Shown: piece after piece, positions 39,362-49,641 of the stretch
How the letters are laid out: each line of letters opens with the position of its first letter
Position numbering within the stretch: the first letter of the stretch is position 1
From: VYFG01 sp965221795
GTDB lineage: Bacteria; Pseudomonadota; Gammaproteobacteria; Arenicellales; Poriferihabitantaceae
Length of the DNA stretch: 64,000 nt
NCBI GenBank assembly: GCA_965221795.1
Contig: OZ244914.1
Span: 1,178,001-1,242,000, forward strand
Direction of reading: 5' to 3'
The notes under the pieces: generated by a model
Seen by the model: only the letters and a program-made list of their open reading frames with translations
What the model was told of the DNA's origin: nothing
Database searches by the model: none
Made by a program: the position numbers and the translations under genes

Positions 39362-40636
39362 TCAGGGCAACGCCGCTGCGCGTTCGGCTTCCTCTTCGTA
39401 CACATACAGTGGACGGGCCCCTTCCGTAATTACGGATGCATCAACAATCACTTTTTTCACCCCTTTGATCGAAGGCAACTCATACATCGTTTCCAGCAAG
39501 GCATTTTCCAGGATGGACCGCAGCCCTCGGGCACCTGCCTTTCGATTCATGGCCTTGATGGCCACTTGCTTCAGGGCATCGTCTCGGAACTCCAGTGATA
39601 CCCCCTCAAGCTTGAAAAGCTTTTGGTACTGTTTGGTCAGGGCATTTTTCGGTTCCGTCAGAATTTGAACCAAGCACGACTGGTCCAATTCCTCCAGAGT
39701 CGCCACCACTGGCAAACGACCAATAAATTCCGGTATCAATCCGTACTTAATCAAGTCCTCGGGCTCCAGCTGTTCCAGCAGCTCCGTCGCCCGCTCGCCC
39801 GCGGATTTTTCCTTAATATCAGCCCCAAACCCAATGCCGGATTTTTCAGTCCGTTCCTGGATGACTTTTTCCATCCCGGCAAAGGCTCCACCACAGATAA
39901 ACAGGATATTGCTGGTATCGACCTGCAGAAACTCCTGCTGGGGATGTTTGCGCCCCCCTTGTGGCGGTACCGAGGCGACGGTCCCTTCAATCAGCTTGAG
40001 CAAGGCTTGCTGCACCCCCTCTCCAGACACGTCACGAGTGATGGAAGGGTTGTCCGATTTACGTGAGATCTTGTCAATCTCATCAATATAGACAATGCCA
40101 ATTTGTGCCCGTTCAATTTCATAATCACACATCTGGAGCAGCTTCTGGATGATGTTCTCCACATCTTCCCCCACATATCCTGCTTCCGTCAGGGTGGTCG
40201 CATCCGCAATGGTAAAGGGCACATTGAGCTGGCGGGCCAACGTCTCGGCCAGCAGCGTCTTCCCGGAGCCGGTAGGCCCCATCAACAGGATATTGCTTTT
40301 GGAAATTTCGACCTCGGAGACCGCTTCCTCGTTTTCAATACGCTTGTAATGATTGTAGACCGCAACAGAAAGAATCTTTTTCGCCCGTTGCTGCCCTATC
40401 ACATAGTCGTCCAGGATCTCGTGAATCTCCTGAGGATTGGGGAACTCTCCATTTTTACCCTGGGGCTCGGAATCGGCCGCGTTTTCCTCGCGAATGATTT
40501 CGTTGCAAAGATCTACGCACTCATCACAGATGAACACGGATGGACCGGCAATAAGCTTGCGAACCTCATGCTGACTCTTGCCACAAAAGGAGCAGTACAG
40601 GAGTTTATCCCCTTTCGATTTTTTCTCGTCGGACAT
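39362..40636 (-). CDS. clpX: ClpXP unfoldase subunit ClpX
   Basis: AAA+ unfoldase that feeds tagged proteins to ClpP. 424 residues, same as E. coli. Zinc-binding domain with C15, C18, C37, C40; Walker A GPTGSGKT (about 120-127); pore loop GYVGEDVENI; Walker B YIDEIDKI; sensor and RKH-like loops follow. The ClpP-binding IGF-type loop reads KSGIGFGAD. In the tig-clpP-clpX-lon block. Confidence 0.97.
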   Translation of the reverse strand: MSDEKKSKGDKLLYCSFCGKSQHEVRKLIAGPSVFICDECVDLCNEIIREENAADSEPQGKNGEFPNPQEIHEILDDYVIGQQRAKKILSVAVYNHYKRIENEEAVSEVEISKSNILLMGPTGSGKTLLAETLARQLNVPFTIADATTLTEAGYVGEDVENIIQKLLQMCDYEIERAQIGIVYIDEIDKISRKSDNPSITRDVSGEGVQQALLKLIEGTVASVPPQGGRKHPQQEFLQVDTSNILFICGGAFAGMEKVIQERTEKSGIGFGADIKEKSAGERATELLEQLEPEDLIKYGLIPEFIGRLPVVATLEELDQSCLVQILTEPKNALTKQYQKLFKLEGVSLEFRDDALKQVAIKAMNRKAGARGLRSILENALLETMYELPSIKGVKKVIVDASVITEGARPLYVYEEEAERAAALP

Positions 40637-40755
40637 GCCTATTCGATTACCGTCGGGCCATCACTACCCTGACCATGAAGTATAGAGGAAAACAGGATCA
40701 TGTTTCGCAGAATTGAATGTCCCCCATGGCATTGCAATTCGATTGAGACACGCAA

Positions 40756-41379
40756 TCAACTCCGCTTCGCCAGAACCGAGTCGATGATACCGTATTCCAC
40801 CGCTTTTTCCGCATCCATAAAATGGTCTCGGTCCGTATCTTCCCGAATCACATCGATGGGTTTGCCTGTATGAACCGAAAGTATCTGGTTGAGACGGTCC
40901 CGGGTACTCAGAATCTCTCGGGTATGTATCTCAATATCCGTCGCCTGCCCCTGAGACCCGCCCAGGGGTTGATGGATCATGACCCGGGAATGAGGCAGGG
41001 CATGACGCTTTTCGGGATGCCCTCCAGCCAGGATGATAGCTCCCATGCTGGCCGCCTGTCCCACACACAGGGTACTCACATCCGGTCGAATGAACTGCAT
41101 CGTATCATAGATCGCCAGGCCCGAAGTGACCACCCCCCCGGGGGTATTGATATACAACGAGATATCTTTCTCCGGATTTTCCGACTCCAGGAAAAGCAGT
41201 TGAGCCACAATCAGGTTGGCCATATGATCCTCGACCGGCCCCACCATGAAAATGACTCGCTCCTTGAGTAATCGCGAGAAGATATCATAGGCCCGTTCCC
41301 CTCTCCCCGTGGTCTCCACCACCATGGGAACCAGGCCCAAGGCTCGAGTCCGATGATCCTTCACTGCTACATCATGCAT
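40756..41379 (-). CDS. clpP: ClpP protease subunit
   Basis: Serine protease forming the tetradecameric chamber of ClpXP/ClpAP. 207 residues from ATG 41379. Catalytic triad: Ser in GQAASMGA, His in MIHQPLGG, Asp in EDTDRDHFM. The frame can be extended to a TTG at 41409, but the ATG gives the usual short propeptide. 26 bp after tig. Confidence 0.96.
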   Translation of the reverse strand: MHDVAVKDHRTRALGLVPMVVETTGRGERAYDIFSRLLKERVIFMVGPVEDHMANLIVAQLLFLESENPEKDISLYINTPGGVVTSGLAIYDTMQFIRPDVSTLCVGQAASMGAIILAGGHPEKRHALPHSRVMIHQPLGGSQGQATDIEIHTREILSTRDRLNQILSVHTGKPIDVIREDTDRDHFMDAEKAVEYGIIDSVLAKRS

Positions 41380-41405
41380 CGCTTTCCCCCTGACCACTGG
41401 TCGCC

Positions 41406-42725
41406 TCAATTGTCAGACAATTTGTCCCGTTCAGGATACATGAATTCAAAAAATCCCACTTCGCGCTCATGGACTTCTGCGGTTGCCAACATGGTATCCA
41501 CGACCTGCTCGTCGAACACCATGTGGTTAATCTGTTCGGATAATGTTTCATTGTAAGCAATATTTTTCATAAATGTTTCGGGATCATTGTATTCCCTGGA
41601 CATTTCCTCAATGCGCTCAAGTCGCCGGTCGGCATCCAATTCGATCTGATGCCGGGAGACGACTTCCCGGAGGATCAGCCCCAATCGGACCGCCTCACGG
41701 GCCCGGTCCGCAAATGGACCGCGATCAAGTCCCATATTCTGATCCGTCGGGGATCCCATTTTCTCCTGGACAGACTCTACCATGCGATCAATTTCCCGTT
41801 CCACCATGGCTCTGGGCACCTCAATGGAGCGATTCCGATCACACAATGCATCATAGACCTGGGTACGGAGGTGATTGCGAACCGCCCCGTTCAGTTCCCG
41901 CACCATGCTCCCCCGCACTTCATCCCGCAATTTTTCCACGCCTCCCTGTTCAACGCCAAACTTTTGGGCGAGAGATTCATCTACCTCTGGCAATGCCACT
42001 CGCTGTACCTGCTTGACGACAATTTCAAATCGGACATTCTTCCCCGCCAATTCGCTGTCCGGGTGATGCTCTGGAAAATCGACCGCCACCGTGCGTGTCT
42101 CCCCGGCATGAGCCCCTATAATCCCGTCATCAAACGGCTCCAACATCTGGCCCAGGCCAAGGATCAGAGGAAAATCAGTCGTTTGATTATCCGCAAATGC
42201 CTCCCCATTGATACTGCCTTCATAATCAATTACTACCCGATCCCCTGCTTCGGCCGGAGCACCCTTGTCAACGAATTCCGCATGCCGTTCGCGCAGCCGA
42301 TCAATGGTCTTGTCGATATCTGCATCATGGATCTGGCAAACCGGTTTGTCGATAGTGATTCCTTCCAGATTGGCGACAGGAATATCGGGGAAAGCATCCA
42401 GAATGACGGTGTATTGGAGATCCACTCCCGGTTCATAGGGAACAGGGTCGATCGAAAGCACTCCAAGAGGGTTCAAACTTTCCTGCTCCACGGCTTCTTT
42501 CGTACTCTCATCCATTTTCCGTAAGATGATTTCTTGCGTGACACTCGCGGCATACTTCTTCCGCAATAGGTCCATCGGCACCTTGCCCGGGCGAAAGCCA
42601 GGGAGCCGGGCATTACGACTCAAGGTCTTGAGTTGATCATTGATTTCCGCACCAATCTCCTCGGCAGGAATCGTGATTTTCAGTGTGCGTTCGATAACGC
42701 CGGTCTCTTCAACCGTAACTTGCAT
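41406..42725 (-). CDS. tig: Trigger factor
   Basis: Ribosome-bound chaperone and prolyl isomerase acting on nascent chains. 439 residues. N-terminal ribosome-binding domain with the signature GFRPGKVP (about residues 44-51), FKBP-type isomerase domain (about 155-245, GDRVVIDYEGSINGEAF), and a helical C-terminal chaperone domain. ATG 42725 chosen over the TTG one codon upstream. Follows the tRNA cluster, an arrangement conserved in gammaproteobacteria. Confidence 0.96.
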   Translation of the reverse strand: MQVTVEETGVIERTLKITIPAEEIGAEINDQLKTLSRNARLPGFRPGKVPMDLLRKKYAASVTQEIILRKMDESTKEAVEQESLNPLGVLSIDPVPYEPGVDLQYTVILDAFPDIPVANLEGITIDKPVCQIHDADIDKTIDRLRERHAEFVDKGAPAEAGDRVVIDYEGSINGEAFADNQTTDFPLILGLGQMLEPFDDGIIGAHAGETRTVAVDFPEHHPDSELAGKNVRFEIVVKQVQRVALPEVDESLAQKFGVEQGGVEKLRDEVRGSMVRELNGAVRNHLRTQVYDALCDRNRSIEVPRAMVEREIDRMVESVQEKMGSPTDQNMGLDRGPFADRAREAVRLGLILREVVSRHQIELDADRRLERIEEMSREYNDPETFMKNIAYNETLSEQINHMVFDEQVVDTMLATAEVHEREVGFFEFMYPERDKLSDN

Positions 42726-42853
42726 CAATCTGGGCTCCTCGAAATCTCAAAGCGTCGCAGCCTCACCAAAATCCGTCGAACCCGGCGAGATATACGCGAA
42801 TGCAGGCACGGCTGCTCATCGCCTGACCCGTCCGCGGCGGGTTCTCCACATCA

Positions 42854-42939
<86 letters not shown>

Positions 42940-42991
42940 AAGGATCATGTCATGCCGTACCGCCTGCTTACCACCCGAGCGGAAAATGTGA

Positions 42992-43067
42992 TGGGGTGAG
43001 CGATGGGGCTCGAACCCACGACCACCGGGATCACAACCCGGGGCTCTACCAACTGAGCTACGCTCAC
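42992..43067 (-). tRNA. hisR: tRNA-His (anticodon GUG)
   Basis: 76-nt cloverleaf; acceptor GTGAGCG pairs with CGCTCAC, discriminator C followed by CCA, anticodon loop TTGTGAT. Confidence 0.96.
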
Positions 43068-43124
43068 CATGACACATCAGCCTAACATAATACCTTCCAC
43101 AACATCGGCCATTCCCGAAAAAAC

Positions 43125-43514
43125 TGGTGCGCCCGACAGGACTCGAACCTGTAACCTACGGCTTAGCATACCAACTACGGCTTTCGCCGCCCGCTTCTCC
43201 CAACCATCCCGAAGCTCATCCCGGGTATGGTCTGCAAAGGCGGTTTGTGGTCTGGACTATATCTTCACCATCGCAGGTGGAGCACGTATAGTCTCTACGG
43301 ATCCCGGAATCATTCCCACCCGGTTTCCTCGGTGTTGCCAACACCCGGAATACCAGACCCAAGTGCGAAGGGTTCACCGATACAGTGCTCTCCACTCCGA
43401 CGGTTCACTTCCCGTCGGAGGCTCCCTGATACGGCACTGGTCCCATGCAAAGCAATATACCGTACCATTTTGTCACTCAAAGGCCGTTGCTCTATCCAAT
43501 TGAGCTACGGGCGC
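43125..43514 (-). tRNA. argX: tRNA-Arg (anticodon UCU), split by a group I intron
   Basis: The 5' exon is 43514-43480 (35 nt) and the 3' exon 43166-43125 (42 nt, with CCA). Joined they make a 77-nt cloverleaf: acceptor GCGCCCG/CGGGCGC, anticodon stem ACGGC/GCCGT, loop CTTCTAA. The intron falls inside the anticodon, between U34 and C35. The spliced sequence closely resembles E. coli tRNA-Arg(UCU). If this is the only reader of AGA codons, splicing is essential. Confidence 0.9.
43167..43479 (-). ncRNA. Group I intron (about 313 nt) in tRNA-Arg
   Basis: Self-splicing RNA. The 3' half has the group I core: GUAGAGACUAUACG, then AUGGUGAAGAUAUAGUCCAGAC, corresponding to the P7-P3-P8-P7' region as in the Azoarcus tRNA-Ile intron; the 5' exon ends in U and the intron in G, as required. 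A stem-loop with CUCCGACGGG..CCGUCGGAG and a GUGUUGGCAACAC hairpin are visible as peripheral helices. I did not establish the internal guide sequence with certainty. No homing endonuclease is encoded. The size and tRNA location suggest subgroup IC3. Confidence 0.88.
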
Positions 43515-43534
43515 TACGGGCACAACCTCAAAAC

Positions 43535-43611
43535 TGGTCGGGGTAGAGAGATTCGAACTCCCGACATCCTGCTCCCAAAGCAGGCGCGCTACCAGACTGC
43601 GCTATACCCCG
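43535..43611 (-). tRNA. proM: tRNA-Pro (anticodon UGG)
   Basis: 77-nt cloverleaf with encoded CCA; acceptor CGGGGTA pairs with TACCCCG, anticodon loop TTTGGGA. First of the leftward tRNA cluster. Confidence 0.96.
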
Positions 43612-43849
43612 ACTCGATACACCCCCCCGACACCCGATCAGAATTGCAGGACAACCTACACCCCCTGAAGCCTCAGGTCAAGGGCGCGCAACTATACGGA
43701 TATTGTCTCCTTCCGTCAATGCCATAAAAGTCTTGACGAGTTTCGGTTATCGGATCCTGCGCCGAGCAGAAAACCAGCAATTTCCTTGAAATGCAGACTG
43801 TTCACCCCCATTACCGCCACTCTGCATTGAGCCCATATCAGATGTCCCG

Positions 43850-45760
43850 ATGAACGATCAGACCACACTGGAAAAACACGACTTTCAAGCCGAGGTGCAA
43901 CAGCTCCTGCACCTGATGATCCATTCGCTGTACAGCAATAAAGAGATTTTCCTGCGGGAACTCATATCCAACGCATCGGATGCCTGTGACAAGCTGCGGT
44001 TTCTTTCTTTGACCGATGATAGCCTCCTGGAGGATGAGGCCCCTCTGGAAATTGAGGTCAACCTAGACCCCGAAGCCAAGACGATCATGGTACGAGACAA
44101 CGGGATCGGTATGACTTCGGAAGAGGTCATTGAAAATATCGGGACTATCGCACGCTCGGGCACACGACAGTTCCTGGAACAGATCAACCAGAGCGAGCAG
44201 GGGGAGGCAACATTGATTGGCCAGTTCGGCGTCGGGTTCTATTCCAGTTTTCTGGTGGCTCAGGGCGTTACTCTTCTCACCCGCAAGGCGGGCCAACCTT
44301 CATCAACCGGCACCCGGTGGTCGTCTGATGGCAGTGGGGGATATACCCTGGAGACGATCGACAGACCGGAGCGAGGCACCGAAGTTGTACTCCGATTGCA
44401 GGATGAAGCCGATGAATTCCTGGAACCCTACCGAATCCGCAGTGTGATCTCGAAATACTCGGACCACATTTCACTCCCGATCCGGATGCTCAAAGAACCG
44501 GAAAGGGACGATGACGGTAACGTCATTGAGGGGCAGGACCCATCCTATGAAACCGTCAACAAGGGGTCCGCACTCTGGGCACGCCCCAAGAAAGACATTA
44601 CGGAAGAGGAACATCAGGCGTTCTACACCGCCCTGACCTATGATCCAGAGCCTCCGGCCATCACCCTGCACAACCGGGTAGAAGGCAAGATGGAATATAT
44701 TTCCCTGTTCTATGTCCCCTCCAAAGCCCCCTATGATCTGTGGGACCGGGACCGGCGTCATGGAATCAAGTTGTATGTGCGGCGAATTTTCATTGCGGAT
44801 GACACCCAGCATCTGATGCCGGCTTACCTGCGGTTTGTACGTGGTCTGGTGGATTCGGCCGACTTGCCACTCAATGTCTCCCGGGAGTTCCTGCAACAGA
44901 ACCGGGAGATTGACAAGATTCGCTCGGCTTCCGTCAAGAAAATCCTGGGCGAACTGCAAAAAGTCGCAACCAATCACCCGGAGAAATACCTGGGCCTTTG
45001 GAAAGAATATGGCAAGGCCCTGAAGGAAGGAGTCGTCGAAGACCATGATAATCAGGAAGCCATTACCAAGCTGATGCGATTTGCTTCGACTCACGGGGAA
45101 GACGACATCCAAAATGTCTCCCTTGATGAGTACGTCAGTCGTATGGGCGAGAAACAGAAGGCGATCTATTTTGTCACGGCAGAGAGCCATGCCGCCGCCA
45201 AGTCGTCGCCTCATCTGGAGATTTTCCGCAAGCACGATATTGAAGTACTGCTGCTGTCCGACCCAGTGGACGAATGGGTCGTGAATCATGTGACCACATT
45301 CGGCGAAAAGCCGTTGCAATCGATTGCCCGAGGCGAACTGGATCTTGATGACTTGCAAGACCGCGACAAGGAAGATGGCAAGGGAGAAGACCATGAAAAG
45401 AAAAAGAAAGAACTGTCTTCACTTGTAGAGAAATTCAAATCGGTGCTGGAAGAACGGGTCAAAGATGTCAGGCTTTCGGACCGACTGGTGGACTCCCCGG
45501 CTTGCCTGGTCGCCGACCAGTACGATCTCGGGGGGAACATGGAACGCATTCTGAAAGCAATGGGGCAGGAAGCGCCGGTCGCAAAGCCGATCCTGGAACT
45601 GAATCCAGCCCATGAAATTGTTTTGCAGATTGACCTGGATTCGGAAACTGTGAATGACTGGGCCTGGGTACTCCTGGATCAGGCTGTACTCGCTGAGGGT
45701 GCCACCCTGAAAGATCCGGCCGAATACGTCAGCAGAGTCAACCGACTACTGTCGAGATAG
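43850..45760 (+). CDS. htpG: Hsp90-family chaperone HtpG
   Basis: Cytosolic ATP-dependent chaperone, homodimer. 636 residues. GHKL ATPase domain with ELISNASDACDKLR, DNGIGM and GQFGVGFYS motifs; middle domain with the catalytic Arg region (LPLNVSREFLQQNREI, near residues 345-360); C-terminal dimerisation domain from about 520. A charged linker-like segment rich in Lys, Glu and Asp is at about residues 500-525. Divergent from the tRNA cluster. I could not identify a clear heat-shock promoter. Confidence 0.96.
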   Translation: MNDQTTLEKHDFQAEVQQLLHLMIHSLYSNKEIFLRELISNASDACDKLRFLSLTDDSLLEDEAPLEIEVNLDPEAKTIMVRDNGIGMTSEEVIENIGTIARSGTRQFLEQINQSEQGEATLIGQFGVGFYSSFLVAQGVTLLTRKAGQPSSTGTRWSSDGSGGYTLETIDRPERGTEVVLRLQDEADEFLEPYRIRSVISKYSDHISLPIRMLKEPERDDDGNVIEGQDPSYETVNKGSALWARPKKDITEEEHQAFYTALTYDPEPPAITLHNRVEGKMEYISLFYVPSKAPYDLWDRDRRHGIKLYVRRIFIADDTQHLMPAYLRFVRGLVDSADLPLNVSREFLQQNREIDKIRSASVKKILGELQKVATNHPEKYLGLWKEYGKALKEGVVEDHDNQEAITKLMRFASTHGEDDIQNVSLDEYVSRMGEKQKAIYFVTAESHAAAKSSPHLEIFRKHDIEVLLLSDPVDEWVVNHVTTFGEKPLQSIARGELDLDDLQDRDKEDGKGEDHEKKKKELSSLVEKFKSVLEERVKDVRLSDRLVDSPACLVADQYDLGGNMERILKAMGQEAPVAKPILELNPAHEIVLQIDLDSETVNDWAWVLLDQAVLAEGATLKDPAEYVSRVNRLLSR

Positions 45761-46034
45761 TCTTCAACGACGGTTCTGATGTCGACCGGATGTCCACCGC
45801 CATACCCAACTGCCAGGACACCCCGCCGGAAACTGGCCCACGTGCTGATTCAGTGATCCGTTTCAAATCGTGCCATCTGCGTCGGTAGAAGATGGATCGA
45901 TTCGTGCTGGGCAAATAGAGTACACATTTGTATTGAAGATACATTCCATCTTTCCAGCCTTCTGCGCCGCAATACGTTCCACCGACTTCACGCTGTTGTC
46001 CGTCGTTCGTGGTGCCGGCACCGAGATCCCAAGA

Positions 46035-48116
46035 CTATTTACCCAACCGCTCTTTCGCTTCGGCAATGACCTCTTCCGCAATATTCTTTGGGCAAGGTGC
46101 ATAGTGATCAAACTCCATGGAAAACTGACCACGTCCTGATGTCATGGTTCGCAAGTCGCCAATATAACCAAACATTTCTCCCAATGGGACCTCGGCCTTG
46201 ATATGAGCCCCTGTGGGCCCGGTATCCTGAGCCTTGATCATACCGCGGCGGCGATTGAGGTCGCCGATCACGTCACCCACATGATCTTCCGGCGTGAAAA
46301 CATCCACTTTCATGATCGGCTCCAGCATCTGCGGACCAGCCTTCGGCATAGACTGCCGATAAGCGGCCTTGGCGGCAATCTCAAACGCCACGGCAGAAGA
46401 GTCCACGGCATGGAAGGCACCATCGATTAGTGTCACCCTGACATCCAGGCAAGGATAATTGGCCAACACCCCCTCTTCCATCATATCCTTGAATCCCTTG
46501 TCGATGGCTGGCCAGAATTCTCTGGGGACGTTTCCCCCGGTGACCCGGGACTCAAACTGGTAACCGCTATTAGGCTCCCCGGGTTCAATAATATAATCAA
46601 TTTTGCCAAACTGCCCGGAGCCACCGGTCTGCTTCTTGTGTGTATAGCTATCCTCAACCCGTTGGGTGATCGTTTCCCGATAGGCTACCTGCGGCTTGCC
46701 AACTGACACATCGACGTTGTGGGTACGACGAAGGATGTCTACCTTGATGTCCAAATGCAATTCTCCCATCCCTTTGAGAATGGTTTCCCCACTATCCTGA
46801 TCTGTTTCGACACAGAAGGATGGATCTTCAGCCACCATTTTGCCAAGGGCAATGCCCAGTTTCTCGGACCCGCTCTTATCTTTTGGTGCTACCGCCATCG
46901 AAATGACCGGATCAGGGAACACCATCGGTTCCAATGTTGCAGGATTCCGTTCGTCCGCAAGCGTATGGCCGGTCTGTACATTTTTCATGCCCAGCACAGC
47001 CACTATATCCCCCGCCTGTGCAGAGTTCAACTCCTGTCGCGAATCCGCATGCATCTCGACGATCCGCCCGATTCGTTCTGTTTTCCCCGTGAAGGTATTG
47101 AGTACGTTATCTCCTTTGGCCAGCTTGCCCGAATACACCCTGATAAAGGTTAACGCCCCATATCGATCATCCATGATTTTGAATGCCAAGGCTCGTAGCG
47201 GTCCGGCTGCATCGACGAGGGCATATTCTCCGGTTTCATTGCCTTCCATATCGACCTCAGGCTGTGGCTTGACTTCAGTGGGGTTCGGCAAGTAATCCAC
47301 CACGGCGTTCAGAACCAATTGCACTCCCTTGTTCTTGAATGCAGAGCCGCAATATGTCGGAAAGAAGTCGAGGCCGATGGTTCCCTTGCGAATACAGTTC
47401 TGCAATGTATCCAGATCGGGTTCTTTGCCTTCCAAATACTGCTCCATGGCATCATCATCCTGCTCCAGAACCGTTTCCACCAGCTTTTCACGGAATGCCT
47501 CCACCCTCTCCACCATATCGGCTGGGATATCCTCAATCTGGTAGCGTGTGGGGTCGCCGGAATCATCCCACACCCAGGCTTTGCGAGTCAGCAGATCCAC
47601 CACGCCGCTGAAATCATCTTCAATCCCAATGGGCAATACCATAACCAGTGGATTCGCACCCAGGATCTTCTCGATCTGGTCTACCACACGATAGAAATCG
47701 GCTCCCATACGGTCCAGCTTGTTGACAAAAATGATTCGCGCTACCTCCGAATCATTCGCATAGCGCCAGTTGGTTTCGGATTGAGGTTCCACTCCTCCCG
47801 AACCACAGAACACCCCGACACCCCCATCCAGCACTTTCAGGGAACGGTACACTTCAATGGTGAAATCCACATGGCCCGGGGTGTCAATAATATTGAGTCG
47901 ATGGTCACTCCAGAAACAACTGGTCGCAGCGGACTGGATGGTGATGCCACGTTCACGCTCCTGGGCCATGAAATCGGTGGTCGCCTCCCCGTCATGCACT
48001 TCACCCATCTTATGGATCTTGCCGGTCAGGCTGAGTATGCGTTCCGTGGTAGTCGTCTTACCTGCGTCCACATGAGCAAAAATACCAATATTGCGATACT
48101 TGGAAAGGTCTGGCAT
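46035..48116 (-). CDS. fusA2: Elongation factor G, FusA2-like
   Basis: GTPase that moves tRNAs and mRNA after peptide-bond formation. 693 residues with all five domains: G1 AHVDAGKT, G3 DTPGHVDF, G4 NKLD, and the domain IV loop SYTHKKQTGGSGQFG. It stands alone instead of in the rpsL-rpsG-fusA-tuf operon. Details such as LSLTGKIHKMGEVHDGEATTDFMAQE and CFWSDHRLNIIDTPG resemble the second EF-G of Vibrio and Pseudomonas, so a canonical fusA is probably elsewhere in the genome. If none exists, this is the main EF-G. Confidence 0.9.
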   Translation of the reverse strand: MPDLSKYRNIGIFAHVDAGKTTTTERILSLTGKIHKMGEVHDGEATTDFMAQERERGITIQSAATSCFWSDHRLNIIDTPGHVDFTIEVYRSLKVLDGGVGVFCGSGGVEPQSETNWRYANDSEVARIIFVNKLDRMGADFYRVVDQIEKILGANPLVMVLPIGIEDDFSGVVDLLTRKAWVWDDSGDPTRYQIEDIPADMVERVEAFREKLVETVLEQDDDAMEQYLEGKEPDLDTLQNCIRKGTIGLDFFPTYCGSAFKNKGVQLVLNAVVDYLPNPTEVKPQPEVDMEGNETGEYALVDAAGPLRALAFKIMDDRYGALTFIRVYSGKLAKGDNVLNTFTGKTERIGRIVEMHADSRQELNSAQAGDIVAVLGMKNVQTGHTLADERNPATLEPMVFPDPVISMAVAPKDKSGSEKLGIALGKMVAEDPSFCVETDQDSGETILKGMGELHLDIKVDILRRTHNVDVSVGKPQVAYRETITQRVEDSYTHKKQTGGSGQFGKIDYIIEPGEPNSGYQFESRVTGGNVPREFWPAIDKGFKDMMEEGVLANYPCLDVRVTLIDGAFHAVDSSAVAFEIAAKAAYRQSMPKAGPQMLEPIMKVDVFTPEDHVGDVIGDLNRRRGMIKAQDTGPTGAHIKAEVPLGEMFGYIGDLRTMTSGRGQFSMEFDHYAPCPKNIAEEVIAEAKERLGK

Positions 48117-48566
48117 GACAGTAACTGGTTTTCAGGGTATCGGGCAGATGTGTTGCAGTATGCGGATGGACATCGCCCACTACCTTAATGGAAGGCCCGA
48201 AAAAAAGGAGGCGCGATAATACATGAAACGACTGTAATATCCAATGGGCGGAATGAGTCGCCGCGTCTGTGCTTCCCAAGACGCCGCGGCCGGCTGCGTC
48301 GGCACCTTCCCACCAAGTACTATCGCCCCTACCACCGCCAGTGGATCTGATGCGAATTGCGTATCATCCTAACTGCTCCTTTCCCTCACATGACGTAAGA
48401 GGGGGCGGTAACCGGCTCTCCCGCCAATGCCCCCCAAACCCAGGTGACTACCCTGTACCTTCTCAGAGCGCCTATTGTGGGTTGTACAGTTCGGTCAGCC
48501 CGGGCAGCCCCAAAAACACGACTGTATGCGCCCACCAGATGCTACTTCAGCGAGTACAGACCCTGC
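48117..48566. other. About 450 bp without a recognised gene
   Basis: Between the fusA2-like gene (which reads away) and the end of the ABC transporter ATPase gene. Should contain the EF-G promoter. Open frames here have no protein-like character. Confidence 0.5.
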
Positions 48567-49628
48567 TCAGTATTTTCGGGCCCCAGGTTCAGAGGCGACG
48601 CGTGGAACGAGTGCTTTTACCAAGCGGGTCATCTCCAGTATGCCGACCGGTTCCCCATCCTGCACCACCGTATAGGAGTAGGAGGTATCCCCACCGGAGC
48701 GGGCAATCACACTCTCAAGGGTATCGTTGCAATCGACTTCCCCTTGAGCCCCGGGCGGTCTAGCCCTTCCCGATAGTGGAGACATGATGGAACGGACACG
48801 CAGCACCCGGGCACGGTTAATATCACTGACAAAATCTTCAATATAGGGATCATTCGGATTCAGCAAGATATCTTGCGGTTCACCCTGTTGCACAATCTGA
48901 CCATCCTTGAGAATTACCAGAAAATCGGCAATCTTGAGAGCTTCATCCAAGTCATGGGTAATGAATATGATGGTCTTATGCAGTTCGGTCTGCAATGCAA
49001 TCAGCAGGTCCTGCATGTCTGTGCGAATCAATGGATCGAGAGCCGAAAAGGCTTCATCCATCAGCATAATGGGAGAGTTTGAAGTCAATGCCCGCGCGAT
49101 CCCCACACGCTGCTGCATCCCTCCCGAAAGCTGGTGGGGATAATGCGCTTCAAAACCGCGCAGACCCACTCGATCCAACCATTTGTATGCCTGTGCAAGG
49201 TATTCACTCTTACCCACACCCCGCACTTTCAGTGAGATAGCCGCATTTTCCGCAATCGTTCGATGGGGGAAAAGAGCGAATCGCTGGAACACCATGGACA
49301 TCACAGAGCGACGCAGGTTGCGCAGTGCCTCGCGGCCATAGGCGAGGACATCTTCTCCATCTACCCTGACCTCTCCCGCAGTCGGTTCGATCAGACGATT
49401 GAGATGGCGGATCAGGGTGGATTTTCCGGATCCGGACAGTCCCATGATGACGGTGACCTTGCTGTCATGCATGTCAACATTGATGTCCTGCAATCCGAGC
49501 ACATGCTGATGCTGTTCCAGCAGTTCCTCCTTACTCATGCCGGCCATCACATGGGGTAGAGCACCCTGCGGGTCGACACCAAAAACCTTATAGAGGTTAC
49601 GGATCGAAATCTTTACCGTGTCCGCCAA
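48567..49628 (-). CDS. proV: Glycine betaine/proline ABC transporter ATPase
   Basis: Energises uptake of compatible solutes under osmotic stress. 353 residues. N-terminal ProV-type extension (GVDPQGALPHVMAGMSKEELL), Walker A GLSGSGKST (about 63-71), signature LSGGMQQRVG (about 167), Walker B IMLMDEAFSALD, and a C-terminal region corresponding to the CBS part, shorter than in E. coli ProV (400 residues), so the ionic-strength sensor may be reduced. Third gene of a proX-proW-proV operon read leftward, in the reverse of the E. coli order. Confidence 0.92.
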   Translation of the reverse strand: MADTVKISIRNLYKVFGVDPQGALPHVMAGMSKEELLEQHQHVLGLQDINVDMHDSKVTVIMGLSGSGKSTLIRHLNRLIEPTAGEVRVDGEDVLAYGREALRNLRRSVMSMVFQRFALFPHRTIAENAAISLKVRGVGKSEYLAQAYKWLDRVGLRGFEAHYPHQLSGGMQQRVGIARALTSNSPIMLMDEAFSALDPLIRTDMQDLLIALQTELHKTIIFITHDLDEALKIADFLVILKDGQIVQQGEPQDILLNPNDPYIEDFVSDINRARVLRVRSIMSPLSGRARPPGAQGEVDCNDTLESVIARSGGDTSYSYTVVQDGEPVGILEMTRLVKALVPRVASEPGARKY

Positions 49629-49641
49629 AAATGATTCTCCA

